Shown here: piece after piece, positions 1 to 9,222 of the stretch
How positions within the stretch are numbered: the stretch's first letter is position 1
How the letters are laid out: every line of letters begins with the position of its first letter
Origin: Roseobacter sp. GAI101
GTDB lineage: Bacteria > Pseudomonadota > Alphaproteobacteria > Rhodobacterales > Rhodobacteraceae
Length of the DNA: 33,262 nucleotides
Direction: 5' to 3'
NCBI RefSeq assembly: GCF_000156335.1
Contig: NZ_DS999213.1
Coordinates: 140,251-173,512, forward strand
Translations under genes and position numbers: made by a program
The notes under the pieces: generated by a model
Seen by the model: only the letters and a program-made list of their open reading frames with translations
Databases searched by the model: none
What the model was told of the DNA's origin: nothing

Positions 1-1
1 T

Positions 2-1270
2 TTGTTCGCGCCGCGTGACATGCGCCTGTATCCCAACGGTGCCTTGGCCGCACACATCATGGGCGGGGCCAGTTTCGGCAAAGAGGGCGTGCACGGTGCC
101 GAAGTGATCGGCGTTGCCGGGGCGGAAAAATACTTTGACGACTATCTGCGTAATCCGGCCAATGGCAACAAGCCGCTGGAACTGTCCATCGACATGACCG
201 TGCAGGCGGCGTCCGAGCGGATCTTGTATGGCGGCATGAAGCTGATGAACGCCAAGGGTGCCACGTCTGTGTTGATGGACGTTCACACCGGCGAGGTGAT
301 CAGCGCTGTGTCATTGCCATCATTCGATCCCAACGATCGCCCCCATGTGGCGGTTTCCGGCGATGCCTCTGACAGCCCGCTGTTCAACCGGTCGGTTCAG
401 GGAGTTTATGAACTGGGATCGGTGTTCAAGATTTTTGCAGCCGCACAGGCCATTGATTTGGGGTTGGTGACCGCCGACACGGTGATCGACACGTCCGGCC
501 CGATGAAGGTCGGCGGCTTTCGCATTGGCGAATTCCACAACAAGAACTACGGAAAACAGACTGTTACCGGGATCATCGTGCACAGTTCGAACCGGGGCTC
601 GGGGCGTCTGGCCTTGCAGATCGGCGCGGAACGGCAGCAGGAATTTCTGAAAAGCCTTGGTTTCTTTGAGCCCACCCCCTTCGAAATTGTCGAAGCGTCG
701 GGCGGCAAGCCCTTGCTGCCGAAACGGTGGGAGGAGCTCAGCTCGGTCACGATTTCCTACGGGCATGGTCTGTCGTCCAGCCCGATGCACCTTGCGGCAG
801 GCTATTCGACGATCGCAAACGGCGGTAAAAAGATCGTGCCGACGTTGCTGAAACAATATGGCCCCAAGATGGGCGAACGTGTGATGTCCGAGAGCACCGC
901 ATCTGACGCCCGCAAGATGTTGCGCGCCGTGGTGACCGAAGGCACGGCAAGCTTTGCCGAGGTTCCGGGGTATCAGGTGGCGGGCAAAACCGGCACGGCG
1001 GACAAACCCGGCCCGCGCGGTGGCTACCTTGAAGACAAGGTGATCAACACCTTTGCCAGCATGTTTCCTGCCCATGATCCGAAATACGTATTGATCCTGA
1101 CCCTTGATGAACCTGTTGAAACGTCGGGTGAAAAACCGCGCCGGACGGCGGGGTGGACGGCCGTGCCGATCGCCGCCGAGATGATCCGCCGGATCGCACC
1201 TTTGCTGGGGCTCAGACCAACTGTTGAACCGGGCAGTGTCGCTGGTATAACGCTGTCCAGCAGCAACTGA
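2..1270 (+). CDS. ftsI: Peptidoglycan D,D-transpeptidase FtsI (PBP3), 5'-truncated by the window edge
   Basis: Septal class B penicillin-binding protein that cross-links new peptidoglycan in the periplasm as partner of FtsW. The 422 visible residues carry the whole transpeptidase domain: the catalytic SxxK box is SVFK (visible residues 140-143), the SxN box is SSN (195-197) and the KTGT box is at 329-332. The N-terminal cytoplasmic tail, membrane anchor and most of the pedestal domain lie left of the window; family members are usually about 570-600 residues, so roughly 150-180 are missing. The reading frame is open at base 2, and the TTG there is not a real start. The stop is 17 nt before murE, in the same direction, consistent with one dcw operon. 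Identification is firm from the motifs and the neighbours. Confidence 0.96.
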   Translation: MFAPRDMRLYPNGALAAHIMGGASFGKEGVHGAEVIGVAGAEKYFDDYLRNPANGNKPLELSIDMTVQAASERILYGGMKLMNAKGATSVLMDVHTGEVISAVSLPSFDPNDRPHVAVSGDASDSPLFNRSVQGVYELGSVFKIFAAAQAIDLGLVTADTVIDTSGPMKVGGFRIGEFHNKNYGKQTVTGIIVHSSNRGSGRLALQIGAERQQEFLKSLGFFEPTPFEIVEASGGKPLLPKRWEELSSVTISYGHGLSSSPMHLAAGYSTIANGGKKIVPTLLKQYGPKMGERVMSESTASDARKMLRAVVTEGTASFAEVPGYQVAGKTGTADKPGPRGGYLEDKVINTFASMFPAHDPKYVLILTLDEPVETSGEKPRRTAGWTAVPIAAEMIRRIAPLLGLRPTVEPGSVAGITLSSSN

Positions 1271-1287
1271 TAAAAAGAGCGTCCCCC

Positions 1288-2769
1288 ATGGGCACACAGG
1301 CCGTCCCCCTATCCTCACTTGGTCTGACCGCAAAGGGAGAGGCCAACCCCCTGATCACCGGCCTTGCCGTTGACAGCCGTCAGGTGAAGGAGGGGTATCT
1401 TTTTGCCGCCTTGCCCGGCAGTACGGTCCACGGGGCGGAATTCATCCAATATGCGCTGCGCATGGGCGCGGCTGCGGTGCTGACCGATGCCACCGGTGCG
1501 GCGATGGCCGCCGATCTGATGGCCAGTGCCGGCGTGGCCGTCATTGTCACCGATGCCCCCCGAGAGGCGCTGGCGCGTTCTGCAGCCCTTTGGTTCGGCG
1601 CGCAGCCTGCCACGATGATCGCGGTGACCGGCACCAACGGCAAGACGTCTGTCAGCACCTTTGTGCGCCAGATCTGGATCGAAATGGGCCTGTCAGCCGT
1701 CAACCTTGGCACGACGGGCGTCGAGGGCGCATGGACCGCCCCGCTGGCCCACACCACGCCCGAACCAATCACCTTGCACCGCGCCTTGGCCGAAGCTGCG
1801 GCAAACGGCATCACCCACGCCGCGATGGAGGCGTCCTCTCACGGGCTCGACCAGCGCCGGCTTGATGGCGTGACGCTAAAGGCGGCGGGTTTCACGAATT
1901 TCACCCAGGATCATCTGGATTACCACGCGACGTTCGACGCCTATTTCGATGCCAAAGCGGGCCTGTTTTCCCGTGTCCTGCCCGAAGACGGCACTGCCGT
2001 GATCAACATCGACGACCCCAAAGGCATCGACATGGCGGCCATCGCCCGCGCGCGCGGGTGCGAAGTCCTGAGCGTCGGCCGTGACGGCGGTGATCTGCAC
2101 CTGACGGGGCAGCGGTTTGATGCGACGGGGCAGGACCTGCGCTTTGACTGGCGGGGCAAGACCTATCAGAAACGGCTGAACCTGATCGGCGGGTTTCAGG
2201 CCGATAACGTGCTGCTGGCCTGCGGGCTGGTCATTGCCTGCGGGGCAAAGCCTGCGGATGTGTTCGACACGATCCCGCATCTGACCACCGTACGGGGCCG
2301 CATGCAGTTGGCCGCGACCCGCGACAACGGCGGGGCGGTGTTCGTGGATTACGCCCACACCCCCGATGCCATCTCGACCGCCCTCAAGGCGATGCGCCCC
2401 CATGTGATGGGGCGTCTTGTCGCCATCGTGGGGGCGGGCGGCGACCGCGATACGACCAAGCGGCCCCTGATGGGGCAGGCGGCTGCGGCGCATGCGGATC
2501 TGGTGTTTGTCACCGACGACAATCCCCGTTCGGAAGACCCCGCAACGATCCGCGCGGCGGTCATAGCCGGTGCGCCTGACGCGACCGAAGTCGGTGATCG
2601 CGCCGAAGCCATCTTGCGCGGGATCGACGCCATCGGACCGGGCGATGCGTTGCTGATTGCGGGCAAGGGCCATGAAACCGGGCAGACCATCGGCGATGAC
2701 GTCTTGCCCTTTGATGATGTGGAACAGGCCAGCGTCGCTGTCGCGGCCTTGGACGGGAGGCTGACATGA
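1288..2769 (+). CDS. murE: UDP-MurNAc-L-Ala-D-Glu--meso-diaminopimelate ligase MurE
   Basis: Cytoplasmic ATP-dependent Mur ligase adding the third residue of the peptidoglycan stem peptide. The protein is 493 residues, normal for the family. The ATP-binding loop GTNGKTS is at residues 115-121. The DNPR motif at 411-414, in the C-terminal domain, is the known signature of meso-diaminopimelate rather than lysine specificity, as expected in a Gram-negative. The start is the ATG 17 nt after the ftsI stop, with a weak purine-rich stretch (AAAAAGAG) in front. The gene overlaps murF by 4 nt (ATGA), so the two are probably translationally coupled. Confidence 0.97.
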   Translation: MGTQAVPLSSLGLTAKGEANPLITGLAVDSRQVKEGYLFAALPGSTVHGAEFIQYALRMGAAAVLTDATGAAMAADLMASAGVAVIVTDAPREALARSAALWFGAQPATMIAVTGTNGKTSVSTFVRQIWIEMGLSAVNLGTTGVEGAWTAPLAHTTPEPITLHRALAEAAANGITHAAMEASSHGLDQRRLDGVTLKAAGFTNFTQDHLDYHATFDAYFDAKAGLFSRVLPEDGTAVINIDDPKGIDMAAIARARGCEVLSVGRDGGDLHLTGQRFDATGQDLRFDWRGKTYQKRLNLIGGFQADNVLLACGLVIACGAKPADVFDTIPHLTTVRGRMQLAATRDNGGAVFVDYAHTPDAISTALKAMRPHVMGRLVAIVGAGGDRDTTKRPLMGQAAAAHADLVFVTDDNPRSEDPATIRAAVIAGAPDATEVGDRAEAILRGIDAIGPGDALLIAGKGHETGQTIGDDVLPFDDVEQASVAVAALDGRLT

Positions 2770-4202
2770 GCTTATGGACAGCAACCGAGGCTGCCGCCGC
2801 AACGGGCGGTCGTGCGGTCGGGGATTGGTCTTGTGACGGTGTGTCAATCGACACCCGTACCCTTCAGGCGGGCGATCTGTTTGTCGCCCTCAAGGATGTG
2901 CGCGACGGGCAGGATTTCGTCGCGACGGCGTTGGAAAAAGGCGCGGGTGCAGCGCTGGTCAGCCGCGTGCCCGACGGCGTGGCCGACGATGCCCCCTTGC
3001 TGATCGTCGATGACGTGCTGAAGGGGCTCGAGGCGCTTGGCGCTGCTGCCCGCGCCCGGACAAGCGCCAAGGTGGTCGCGGTGACAGGCAGTGTCGGCAA
3101 AACCTCGACCAAGGAGATGCTGCTGGCGATTTTCGCGGATCAGGGCCGCGCCCATGCCTCCGTGGACAGTTATAACAATCACTGGGGCGTGCCGCTGACA
3201 CTTGCGCGGATGCCTGTCGATACGGACTATGCGGTGATCGAGATCGGGATGAACCATCCCGGAGAAATCTCGCCGCTGGCGATCCTGACCAAGCCTGATG
3301 CGGCCATGGTCACCACCGTTGCGGCGGTGCATCTGGAAGCGTTCGACGATGTGGCGGGCATTGCGTTGGAAAAGGCAGCGATTTTCGACGGCCTTGAACC
3401 CGGTGGCGTGGCCGTGATCAACGCCGATATCGACCATGCCGCGATCCTGATGGCCAAAGCCGTGGACCGCCGCCTGCGCGACATTGAATTCGGCGAAAAT
3501 GCCTATCATTTCAAGCTTAAGGATGTGCAGGTCCAGGGCGATGTCACCGTCGTACAGGCGGATGCCGACGGCACGCCGCTGCTGTTCAAGATCGGCACGC
3601 CGGGGCGGCATTTCGCGATGAACGCGCTTGGCGCGCTGGCTGTGGCGCAGGCCATGGGGGCCGATCTGGCGCTCGCGGCGGCATCACTGGGCCGTTGGAC
3701 GCCTTACAAAGGCCGCGGCGTACGCGAGGTGATCCATCTGGACAGCGTCGAAACCCGGATGACGCTCAGCCTGATCGACGACAGCTACAACGCGAACCCG
3801 ACGTCGATGGCCGCCGCCCTTGAGGTGCTGGCCGCATCGGAAGTGACCCATGACATCGGCCGCGTCAGCAAGGGGCGGCGGATTGCCTATCTGGGCGACA
3901 TGAAGGAATTGGGCCCTGATGAAATCGCCCTGCATGCGGGGCTGGCGCATCTGGACGCGACCAAAAAGCTGGACGTGATCCATTGCGTAGGTCCCCTGAT
4001 GCGGTCGCTCTATGATCTGATCCCTGCGCATCAGCGTGGTGACTGGGCTGCGACATCGGCTGAATTGCTGCCGGGCCTCGGGGCACATCTTGACAGTGGC
4101 GATGTTGTGCTGGCCAAGGGGTCATTGTCGATGAAATTGGGCCTGATCGTTGACGCGATCCGCAAAATGGGCCATCCGGTCCCGAATGCAGATGCGGGCT
4201 AG
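2766..4202 (+). CDS. murF: UDP-MurNAc-tripeptide--D-Ala-D-Ala ligase MurF
   Basis: Cytoplasmic Mur ligase that attaches the D-Ala-D-Ala dipeptide (made by Ddl, encoded further down the cluster) to UDP-MurNAc-tripeptide. The 478 residues carry the P-loop GSVGKTS at 108-114, an EIGMNHPGEI segment after it and a DDSYNANP segment in the middle domain, all typical of MurF. The start codon overlaps the murE stop in an ATGA. The stop is followed by a 32-nt gap to mraY. Length, motifs and position agree with murF. Confidence 0.97.
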   Translation: MSLWTATEAAAATGGRAVGDWSCDGVSIDTRTLQAGDLFVALKDVRDGQDFVATALEKGAGAALVSRVPDGVADDAPLLIVDDVLKGLEALGAAARARTSAKVVAVTGSVGKTSTKEMLLAIFADQGRAHASVDSYNNHWGVPLTLARMPVDTDYAVIEIGMNHPGEISPLAILTKPDAAMVTTVAAVHLEAFDDVAGIALEKAAIFDGLEPGGVAVINADIDHAAILMAKAVDRRLRDIEFGENAYHFKLKDVQVQGDVTVVQADADGTPLLFKIGTPGRHFAMNALGALAVAQAMGADLALAAASLGRWTPYKGRGVREVIHLDSVETRMTLSLIDDSYNANPTSMAAALEVLAASEVTHDIGRVSKGRRIAYLGDMKELGPDEIALHAGLAHLDATKKLDVIHCVGPLMRSLYDLIPAHQRGDWAATSAELLPGLGAHLDSGDVVLAKGSLSMKLGLIVDAIRKMGHPVPNADAG

Positions 4203-4234
4203 GCCCCGCAGGATTTTGAGTTAGGACGTAAACG

Positions 4235-5317
4235 ATGCTCTATTGGTTGACCCTGCTGTCGGATGGCGGCGATTTCTTCAACCTTTTCCGCTACATCACC
4301 TTTCGGGCGGGCGGGGCGTTTCTGACAGCGTTGGTTTTCGGTTTTCTGTTCGGCAAACCGCTGATTGCCGTGCTGCGTCGCCGGCAAGGCAAAGGCCAGC
4401 CCATTCGGGATGACGGCCCCGAGGGGCATTTCATCAAGGCCGGCACGCCGACCATGGGCGGACTGCTGATCGTGGGGGCGCTGTTGACCTCGACCCTGCT
4501 GTGGGCGCGGCTGGACAACCCCTTTGTCTGGATGGTGCTGTTCGTGACGATGAGCTTTGCCGCCATCGGCTTTGCCGATGACTATGCCAAGGTCAGCAAA
4601 CAGACCTCGGCCGGCGTGTCGGGCAAGGTGCGGCTGCTGCTGGGGTTCGCCATTGCGGGCATTTCAGCCTATTGGGCGGCACAATACCACCCTGCAGAGT
4701 TGCAGAACCAACTGGCACTGCCGGTGTTCAAGGACACGCTGATCAATCTTGGCTACCTGTTCATTCCGTTCTCAATCATCGTGATCGTGGGCTCTGCCAA
4801 TGCGGTGAACCTGACCGACGGTCTGGACGGTCTGGCCATCATGCCGGTGATGATCGCGGCGGGGGCGCTTGGCGTGATCGCCTATGCCGTGGGCCGGGTC
4901 GACTTTACCGAATATCTTGACGTGCATTATGTGCCGGGCACCGGTGAGATATTGATCTTTACCGCCGGTATCTTTGGCGGGGGGCTGGGCTTCTTGTGGT
5001 ACAACGCACCGCCTGCCGCCGTGTTCATGGGCGACACCGGATCGCTGGCCCTGGGCGGCGCGTTGGGGGCCATTGCGGTGGCCACCAAGCACGAACTGGT
5101 TCTGGCCATCGTCGGCGGTCTGTTCGTGGTCGAGGCGCTGTCGGTGATCATTCAGGTCCTGTATTTCAAGCGCACCGGCAAACGGGTCTTTCTGATGGCC
5201 CCGATCCATCACCATTACGAGAAAAAAGGCTGGGCCGAGCCGCAGATCGTCATCCGCTTCTGGATCATCTCGTTGATCCTGGCGATGATTGGTCTGGCGA
5301 CGCTGAAGGTTCGATAA
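4235..5317 (+). CDS. mraY: Phospho-N-acetylmuramoyl-pentapeptide-transferase MraY
   Basis: Integral membrane enzyme that moves phospho-MurNAc-pentapeptide onto undecaprenyl phosphate to make lipid I. The protein is 360 residues with about ten hydrophobic segments. Family signatures are visible: an Asp-Asp pair in [29 protein letters not shown] and a C-terminal HHHYEKKGW loop with the conserved histidines. The ATG at 4235 is preceded by AGGA eight bases upstream. Downstream there is no same-strand gene for about 1.1 kb because a reverse-strand glutaminase gene separates mraY from murD. Confidence 0.97.
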   Translation: MLYWLTLLSDGGDFFNLFRYITFRAGGAFLTALVFGFLFGKPLIAVLRRRQGKGQPIRDDGPEGHFIKAGTPTMGGLLIVGALLTSTLLWARLDNPFVWMVLFVTMSFAAIGFADDYAKVSKQTSAGVSGKVRLLLGFAIAGISAYWAAQYHPAELQNQLALPVFKDTLINLGYLFIPFSIIVIVGSANAVNLTDGLDGLAIMPVMIAAGALGVIAYAVGRVDFTEYLDVHYVPGTGEILIFTAGIFGGGLGFLWYNAPPAAVFMGDTGSLALGGALGAIAVATKHELVLAIVGGLFVVEALSVIIQVLYFKRTGKRVFLMAPIHHHYEKKGWAEPQIVIRFWIISLILAMIGLATLKVR

Positions 5318-5390
5318 CGGCAACCGAAGGAGGGAGGCCTTGGTGGTTTGTGCTTTAACCGCCAGGGAAACGCCTGCGGCGCGCGGTGTC

Positions 5391-5450
5391 GGGGGCCAGC
5401 CCCCATCGGCCTTTGGCCTCCCCCCCGGAGTTTATTCGGCAAAATGAAGA
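5391..5450 (+). repeat. GC-rich hairpin plus conserved tail, dispersed intergenic element copy A
   Basis: The element opens with GGGGGC-CA-GCCCCC (5391-5404), then GGCC-TTT-GGCC, then a C run and a 24-base tail at 5427-5450 that starts GGAGTTTATT and ends GGCAAAATGAAGA. The same tail, with one mismatch, is found on the reverse strand at 29596-29619, and a matching hairpin layout occurs at 7816-7862. It lies between the convergent ends of mraY and glsA, where it could serve as a two-way transcription end. That it is a repeat is seen in the sequence; the terminator role is inference. Confidence 0.7.
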
Positions 5451-5454
5451 TGGG

Positions 5455-6366
5455 TCAGAAGATGGACCAGCTCATTGCGCGGGCAAGGCGGGCCATGGCT
5501 TCGGTGCCTTTGAGCGAATTGCCGTAGCGGTTCAGACCCGGTGACCAGACGGCGACGCTGGCAACGCGCGGTACGATGGCCAGTATCCCGCCGCCGACGC
5601 CGGATTTCGCCGGCAGGCCGACGCGGTAGGCGAAGTCGCCCGAGCCGTCGTAATGGCCACAGGTCAGCATCAATGCGTTCAGCCGCCGGATGCGTTGGGG
5701 CAGGATCATGCGGGGCAATTGCGGGGTGTCGATCAGGAAGCGCCCTGACATGGCCAGCTGCCGGGCGGACATTTCGATCGCGCAGTGGTGAAAATACGTG
5801 CCGAGGGTTTTTTCCGGCGTGTTGTTCAGGTTGCCGCAGGAGGCAAGGAAATGGGCCAGCGCGAAATTACGGTGGCCGTGGGCCGTTTCGGAGGCCGCGA
5901 CCGCGTCGTTGATGTGGATGTCGTCATCGCCAGCGGCAGCGCGGATGAATTGCACGATCTCGGCCAGGGTTTCACGCGGTGCGCGGCCTGTCAGGATTTC
6001 ATCGGTCGTGACGATCGCCCCGGCATTGATGAAGGGGTTGCGCGGACGGCCTGCCTCTTGTTCGAGCTGCACGATGGAGTTGAACGCCTTGCCCGAGGGT
6101 TCGCGGCCCACGCGCCGCCACAGCTGATCGCCCGAGCGGCCCAAGGCGATGGCGAGCGTGAAGACCTTGGTGATTGATTGCACCGAAAACGGCGTGTCTG
6201 CATCGCCCGCGGTAAATGTCTCACCGTCGGCCGTTGTCACGGCGATCGCGAATTGGGCGGGATCGATATGGGCCAGTTCGGGGATGTAGGACGCAACATC
6301 GCCCCAGACGTCGTCTGCGCGCATGTCGTCGTTGAGCTGGGTCAGAATATCTGGCAGAGGGGACAT
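5455..6366 (-). CDS. glsA: Glutaminase (serine-dependent beta-lactamase-fold family)
   Basis: Hydrolyses L-glutamine to glutamate and ammonia in the cytoplasm. The 303-residue length fits bacterial glutaminases of the GlsA type. The nucleophile motif SITK is at residues 64-67 (SxxK), and family segments such as [20 protein letters not shown] and the Gly-rich [10 protein letters not shown] stretch follow in order. The ATG at 6366 has GGAG eight bases upstream on the coding strand. The gene is reversed relative to the dcw cluster: it faces mraY tail to tail and is divergent from murD with only 47 bases between start codons. It has no direct role in wall synthesis, although glutamine supplies nitrogen for UDP-GlcNAc synthesis. 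GC content and codon use look like the neighbours, so recent transfer is not indicated. Confidence 0.93.
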   Translation of the reverse strand: MSPLPDILTQLNDDMRADDVWGDVASYIPELAHIDPAQFAIAVTTADGETFTAGDADTPFSVQSITKVFTLAIALGRSGDQLWRRVGREPSGKAFNSIVQLEQEAGRPRNPFINAGAIVTTDEILTGRAPRETLAEIVQFIRAAAGDDDIHINDAVAASETAHGHRNFALAHFLASCGNLNNTPEKTLGTYFHHCAIEMSARQLAMSGRFLIDTPQLPRMILPQRIRRLNALMLTCGHYDGSGDFAYRVGLPAKSGVGGGILAIVPRVASVAVWSPGLNRYGNSLKGTEAMARLARAMSWSIF

Positions 6367-6413
6367 GGAACGCTCCGAAGGGTTTGTCGGGCATCGCTAG
6401 CAGGAGATCGGGC

Positions 6414-7808
6414 ATGATACCAGTTCAGGGTTTGGCAGGCGCGAAGGTCGCGATTTTGGGGCTGGGCCGGTCGGGCCTGTCTGCGGCCCGTGCCCTGGCC
6501 GCAGGCGGGGCCACGCCCGTGTGTTGGGATGACAATCCGGCCGCGCGGGACAAGGCGGGGGCCGAGGGCTTTGAATGCCTGGACCTGATGAAGGCGGGGG
6601 CTTTTGACGACGTTGCACGGTTGATCGTCAGCCCCGGCATTCCACATCTTTATCCCGCGCCCAATCCGGTGATCGTGGCGGCGCAGGATGCGGGCGTCGC
6701 GGTGGACAATGACATCGGGCTGTTTTTTCAGAGCTTTGCGACGCAGGACTGGGATGGTTTCGACCAGATGCCCAAAATCATCGCCGTCACGGGATCGAAC
6801 GGGAAATCCACCACATCGGCGTTGATCCACCACATTTTGAAACATGCAGGCCGGCCGACGCAACTGGCGGGCAATATCGGGCGCGGTGTGTTGGATATCG
6901 AACCTGCGATAGATGGCGAGGTCGTGGTGCTGGAGCTGTCGAGCTATCAGACCGATCTGGCGCGGAACCTGACACCGGATATTGCCGTATTCACGAACCT
7001 TAGCCCGGATCATCTGGACCGTCATGCGGGGATGGGCGGGTATTTTGCGGCCAAGCGCCGCTTGTTCGCCGAAGGGGGGCCTGACCGGGCGATCATTGGG
7101 GTGGACGAAGCCGAGGGGCGCTATCTGGCGGGACAGCTAAGCGAAGGGGCCGCCGATGACCGGGTGATCCGCGTGTCCGTCGATCGCAAGCTGAGCGGGC
7201 CGGGCTGGCAGGTGTTTGCGCGCAAGGGGTTCCTGTCCGAGTACCGAAAGGGCAAGCAGGTCGGATCGATCGACTTGCGCGGTGTCACGGGTCTTCCGGG
7301 TGCGCATAACCACCAAAATGCCTGTGCAGCATATGCGGCATGCCGGTCGTTGGGCTTTGCGCCCAAGGTGATCGAGGCGGCGTTTGCATCATTCGGGGGC
7401 TTGCCGCACCGCAGCCAGACCATTGGCGAGCTGCGCGGGATCAGGTTCGTCAACGACAGCAAGGCCACCAACGTAGACAGCGCGGTCAAGGCTTTGGCAG
7501 CGTTCCGCAACATCCGCTGGATTTGTGGTGGCCTTGAGAAAGACGGGGGCCTGGGTGTTTTGACGGCGCCGTTGGAAACCGTGCGCAAGGCCTATGTGAT
7601 TGGACGCGAGGCGGCGCAGTTCGCGATGAAGCTGGGGGTCGAGGCCGAGGTCTGCGGCACGATGGACGTGGCCGTGGCGCGGGCTGTGGCCGAGGCAGAA
7701 GCGGGGGATGTGGTGTTGCTGGCCCCGGCGGCAGCGAGCTTTGACCAGTACGACAGTTTCGAGCGGCGCGGTGAGGATTTTATCGCGCAGGTTCAGACGT
7801 ATTTGTGA
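6414..7808 (+). CDS. murD: UDP-MurNAc-L-alanine--D-glutamate ligase MurD
   Basis: Cytoplasmic Mur ligase adding D-glutamate to UDP-MurNAc-L-Ala. The 464-residue protein starts with a Rossmann segment ([12 protein letters not shown]), then the P-loop [17 protein letters not shown] and [10 protein letters not shown], and a C-terminal WICGG segment, all in MurD order. I choose the ATG at 6414 because GGAG lies seven bases before it; an in-frame start at 6384 would reach back almost to the glsA start codon. It is separated from mraY by the reverse-strand glutaminase, so it needs either its own promoter in the 47-base divergent gap or read-through. A strong hairpin with a T run follows the stop. 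Confidence 0.96.
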   Translation: MIPVQGLAGAKVAILGLGRSGLSAARALAAGGATPVCWDDNPAARDKAGAEGFECLDLMKAGAFDDVARLIVSPGIPHLYPAPNPVIVAAQDAGVAVDNDIGLFFQSFATQDWDGFDQMPKIIAVTGSNGKSTTSALIHHILKHAGRPTQLAGNIGRGVLDIEPAIDGEVVVLELSSYQTDLARNLTPDIAVFTNLSPDHLDRHAGMGGYFAAKRRLFAEGGPDRAIIGVDEAEGRYLAGQLSEGAADDRVIRVSVDRKLSGPGWQVFARKGFLSEYRKGKQVGSIDLRGVTGLPGAHNHQNACAAYAACRSLGFAPKVIEAAFASFGGLPHRSQTIGELRGIRFVNDSKATNVDSAVKALAAFRNIRWICGGLEKDGGLGVLTAPLETVRKAYVIGREAAQFAMKLGVEAEVCGTMDVAVARAVAEAEAGDVVLLAPAAASFDQYDSFERRGEDFIAQVQTYL

Positions 7809-7813
7809 ACGGG

Positions 7814-7862
7814 CCGGGGGCGCTGCCCCCGCAGCCAAAGGCTGCTCCCCCGGGATTTTTTT
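7814..7862 (+). terminator. Probable intrinsic terminator after murD (dispersed element copy B)
   Basis: CCGGGGG (7814-7820) pairs perfectly with CCCCCGG (7847-7853) and is followed closely by seven T residues (7856-7862). Inside the arms are two nested hairpins, GGGGGC-GCT-GCCCCC and GCAGCC-AAA-GGCTGC, the same layout as copy A near 5391. It begins six bases after the murD stop and lies in the convergent gap before the reverse-strand flavoprotein gene. The structure is read directly; termination is inferred from the stem and T run. Confidence 0.7.
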
Positions 7863-7877
7863 CCATTTGGAAGCCCG

Positions 7878-9056
7878 TCAGGGTTTTGCGATGTGACGAG
7901 CGGCGGCCATGGCCGAGGACCAGGCCCATTGGAAGTTATACCCGCCAAGCCAGCCGGTGACGTCCACGGATTCGCCGATGAAATAAAGGCCGGGGATGGT
8001 TTTTGTTTCCATTGTTTTTGAAGACAGCGCGTCGGTGTCGATGCCGCCAAGGGTGACTTCGGCGGTGCGGTAGCCTTCGGTGCCGGACGGGGTCATCGTC
8101 CAGTTCGACAGGGTGTCGCAAAGCGATTGCAGGCGGGTGTCGGACCAGTCGGCCAGATTGCCGGTCAGGTCGAACTGGCTGGCGAGGTGATCCACCAGAC
8201 GCCCGGGCAGGTGGTGCGCCAGTTCCGTGGTGAAGTTGCGGCGGCCGTAGGTCTGACGTTGAGCGCGCAGTTTTTCAAACAAGTCATTGGCTGGCAGGAT
8301 GTTGAGGCTGATTTCTGTGCCTTCGTCCCAATAGCTGGAGGCTTGCAGGATTGCAGGACCGGACAGGCCGCGATGAGTGAACAGCAACGCTTCGTCGAAT
8401 GTCGTGCCGCCGGCGGTGACACGGGCGGGCACTGCCGTGCCCGAGATCGGCGCAAAGCGGGCGTCTGTGAAGGTGAAGGGGACCAGCCCCGCACGGGTCG
8501 GGGTGACGGGGATGCCGAAATGGGATGCGATGTCGTAGGCGCGGCCGGTGGCGCCCATCTTGGGGATGGATTTGCCGCCCGAGGCGATGACCAGACGGTC
8601 TGCGGTGACAGCTGTGCGACCGTCAGGTGTGATGAGGGACATTGCAAAGCCGCTGTCGGTCTTTCGGATGTCCTCAAGGCTGCTGTTCAGGCGCAGCTCG
8701 GCCCCGGCCTTTTGCATCATCTCGCGCAGCATGGCGACGATCTGTTTCGCGGACACATCGCAGAACAGCTGGCCCAGGGTTTTTTCATGCCACGCAATGC
8801 GATGGGCGTCGACAAGTTCGATGAAATCCCACTGGGTATAGCGCGCCAGTGCGGATTTCGCGAAATGCGGGTTGGCGCAAATGAAGGCAGCCGGCGTGCA
8901 GTGCATGTTGGTGAAATTGCAGCGCCCGCCGCCCGATATCCGGATTTTTTCGCCCGGGGCCTTGGCGTGATCCACCACCAGCACGGATCCACCCACATGG
9001 GCCGAGCACATCATACCGGCAGCACCGGCGCCAAGGATCACTGTGGTGTAATGCAT
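7878..9056 (-). CDS. NAD(P)/FAD-dependent oxidoreductase, HI0933 / PP_4765-like flavoprotein
   Basis: A 392-residue cytoplasmic flavoprotein of unknown substrate. The dinucleotide-binding motif GAGAAG is at residues 9-14 and the family hallmark SGGGRCNFTN at 41-50. A second nucleotide-binding segment (VIASGGKSIPKMGATG) and a C-terminal FIGESVDVTGWLGGYN motif, which contacts FAD in this family, are also present. Members are annotated variously as aminoacetone oxidase-like or BaiN-like; the true reaction is not established. I choose the ATG at 9056, which places the Rossmann strand right after the start; 12 further in-frame residues upstream look unlike the family. It is reversed within the dcw cluster, convergent with murD and divergent from ftsW. 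Confidence 0.88.
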   Translation of the reverse strand: MHYTTVILGAGAAGMMCSAHVGGSVLVVDHAKAPGEKIRISGGGRCNFTNMHCTPAAFICANPHFAKSALARYTQWDFIELVDAHRIAWHEKTLGQLFCDVSAKQIVAMLREMMQKAGAELRLNSSLEDIRKTDSGFAMSLITPDGRTAVTADRLVIASGGKSIPKMGATGRAYDIASHFGIPVTPTRAGLVPFTFTDARFAPISGTAVPARVTAGGTTFDEALLFTHRGLSGPAILQASSYWDEGTEISLNILPANDLFEKLRAQRQTYGRRNFTTELAHHLPGRLVDHLASQFDLTGNLADWSDTRLQSLCDTLSNWTMTPSGTEGYRTAEVTLGGIDTDALSSKTMETKTIPGLYFIGESVDVTGWLGGYNFQWAWSSAMAAARHIAKP

Positions 9057-9222
9057 GCCAAGCGCTTTGCCCCACGGGGGCCGAAGCGTCAAGGGCGCGC
9101 GGGTGGTGGCGGCTTTGTGCGTGGCGGTGGAAAACGGACTAGCCCCACATGAAAATTCAAGGTAGGGTAAAAGCTAGACCCCGAAAAGGGGCGGTTTGAG
9201 GCAGTGTAAGGCAGATATTACC

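Noticed and set aside
320..1333. Reverse-strand open frame of 337 codons opposite ftsI
   Set aside because: Antisense to the transpeptidase domain of ftsI, with His/Arg-rich composition typical of shadow frames.
8127..9152. Forward open frame of 341 codons opposite the flavoprotein gene
   Set aside because: Mirror of the clear FAD-binding protein on the other strand; no motifs of its own.
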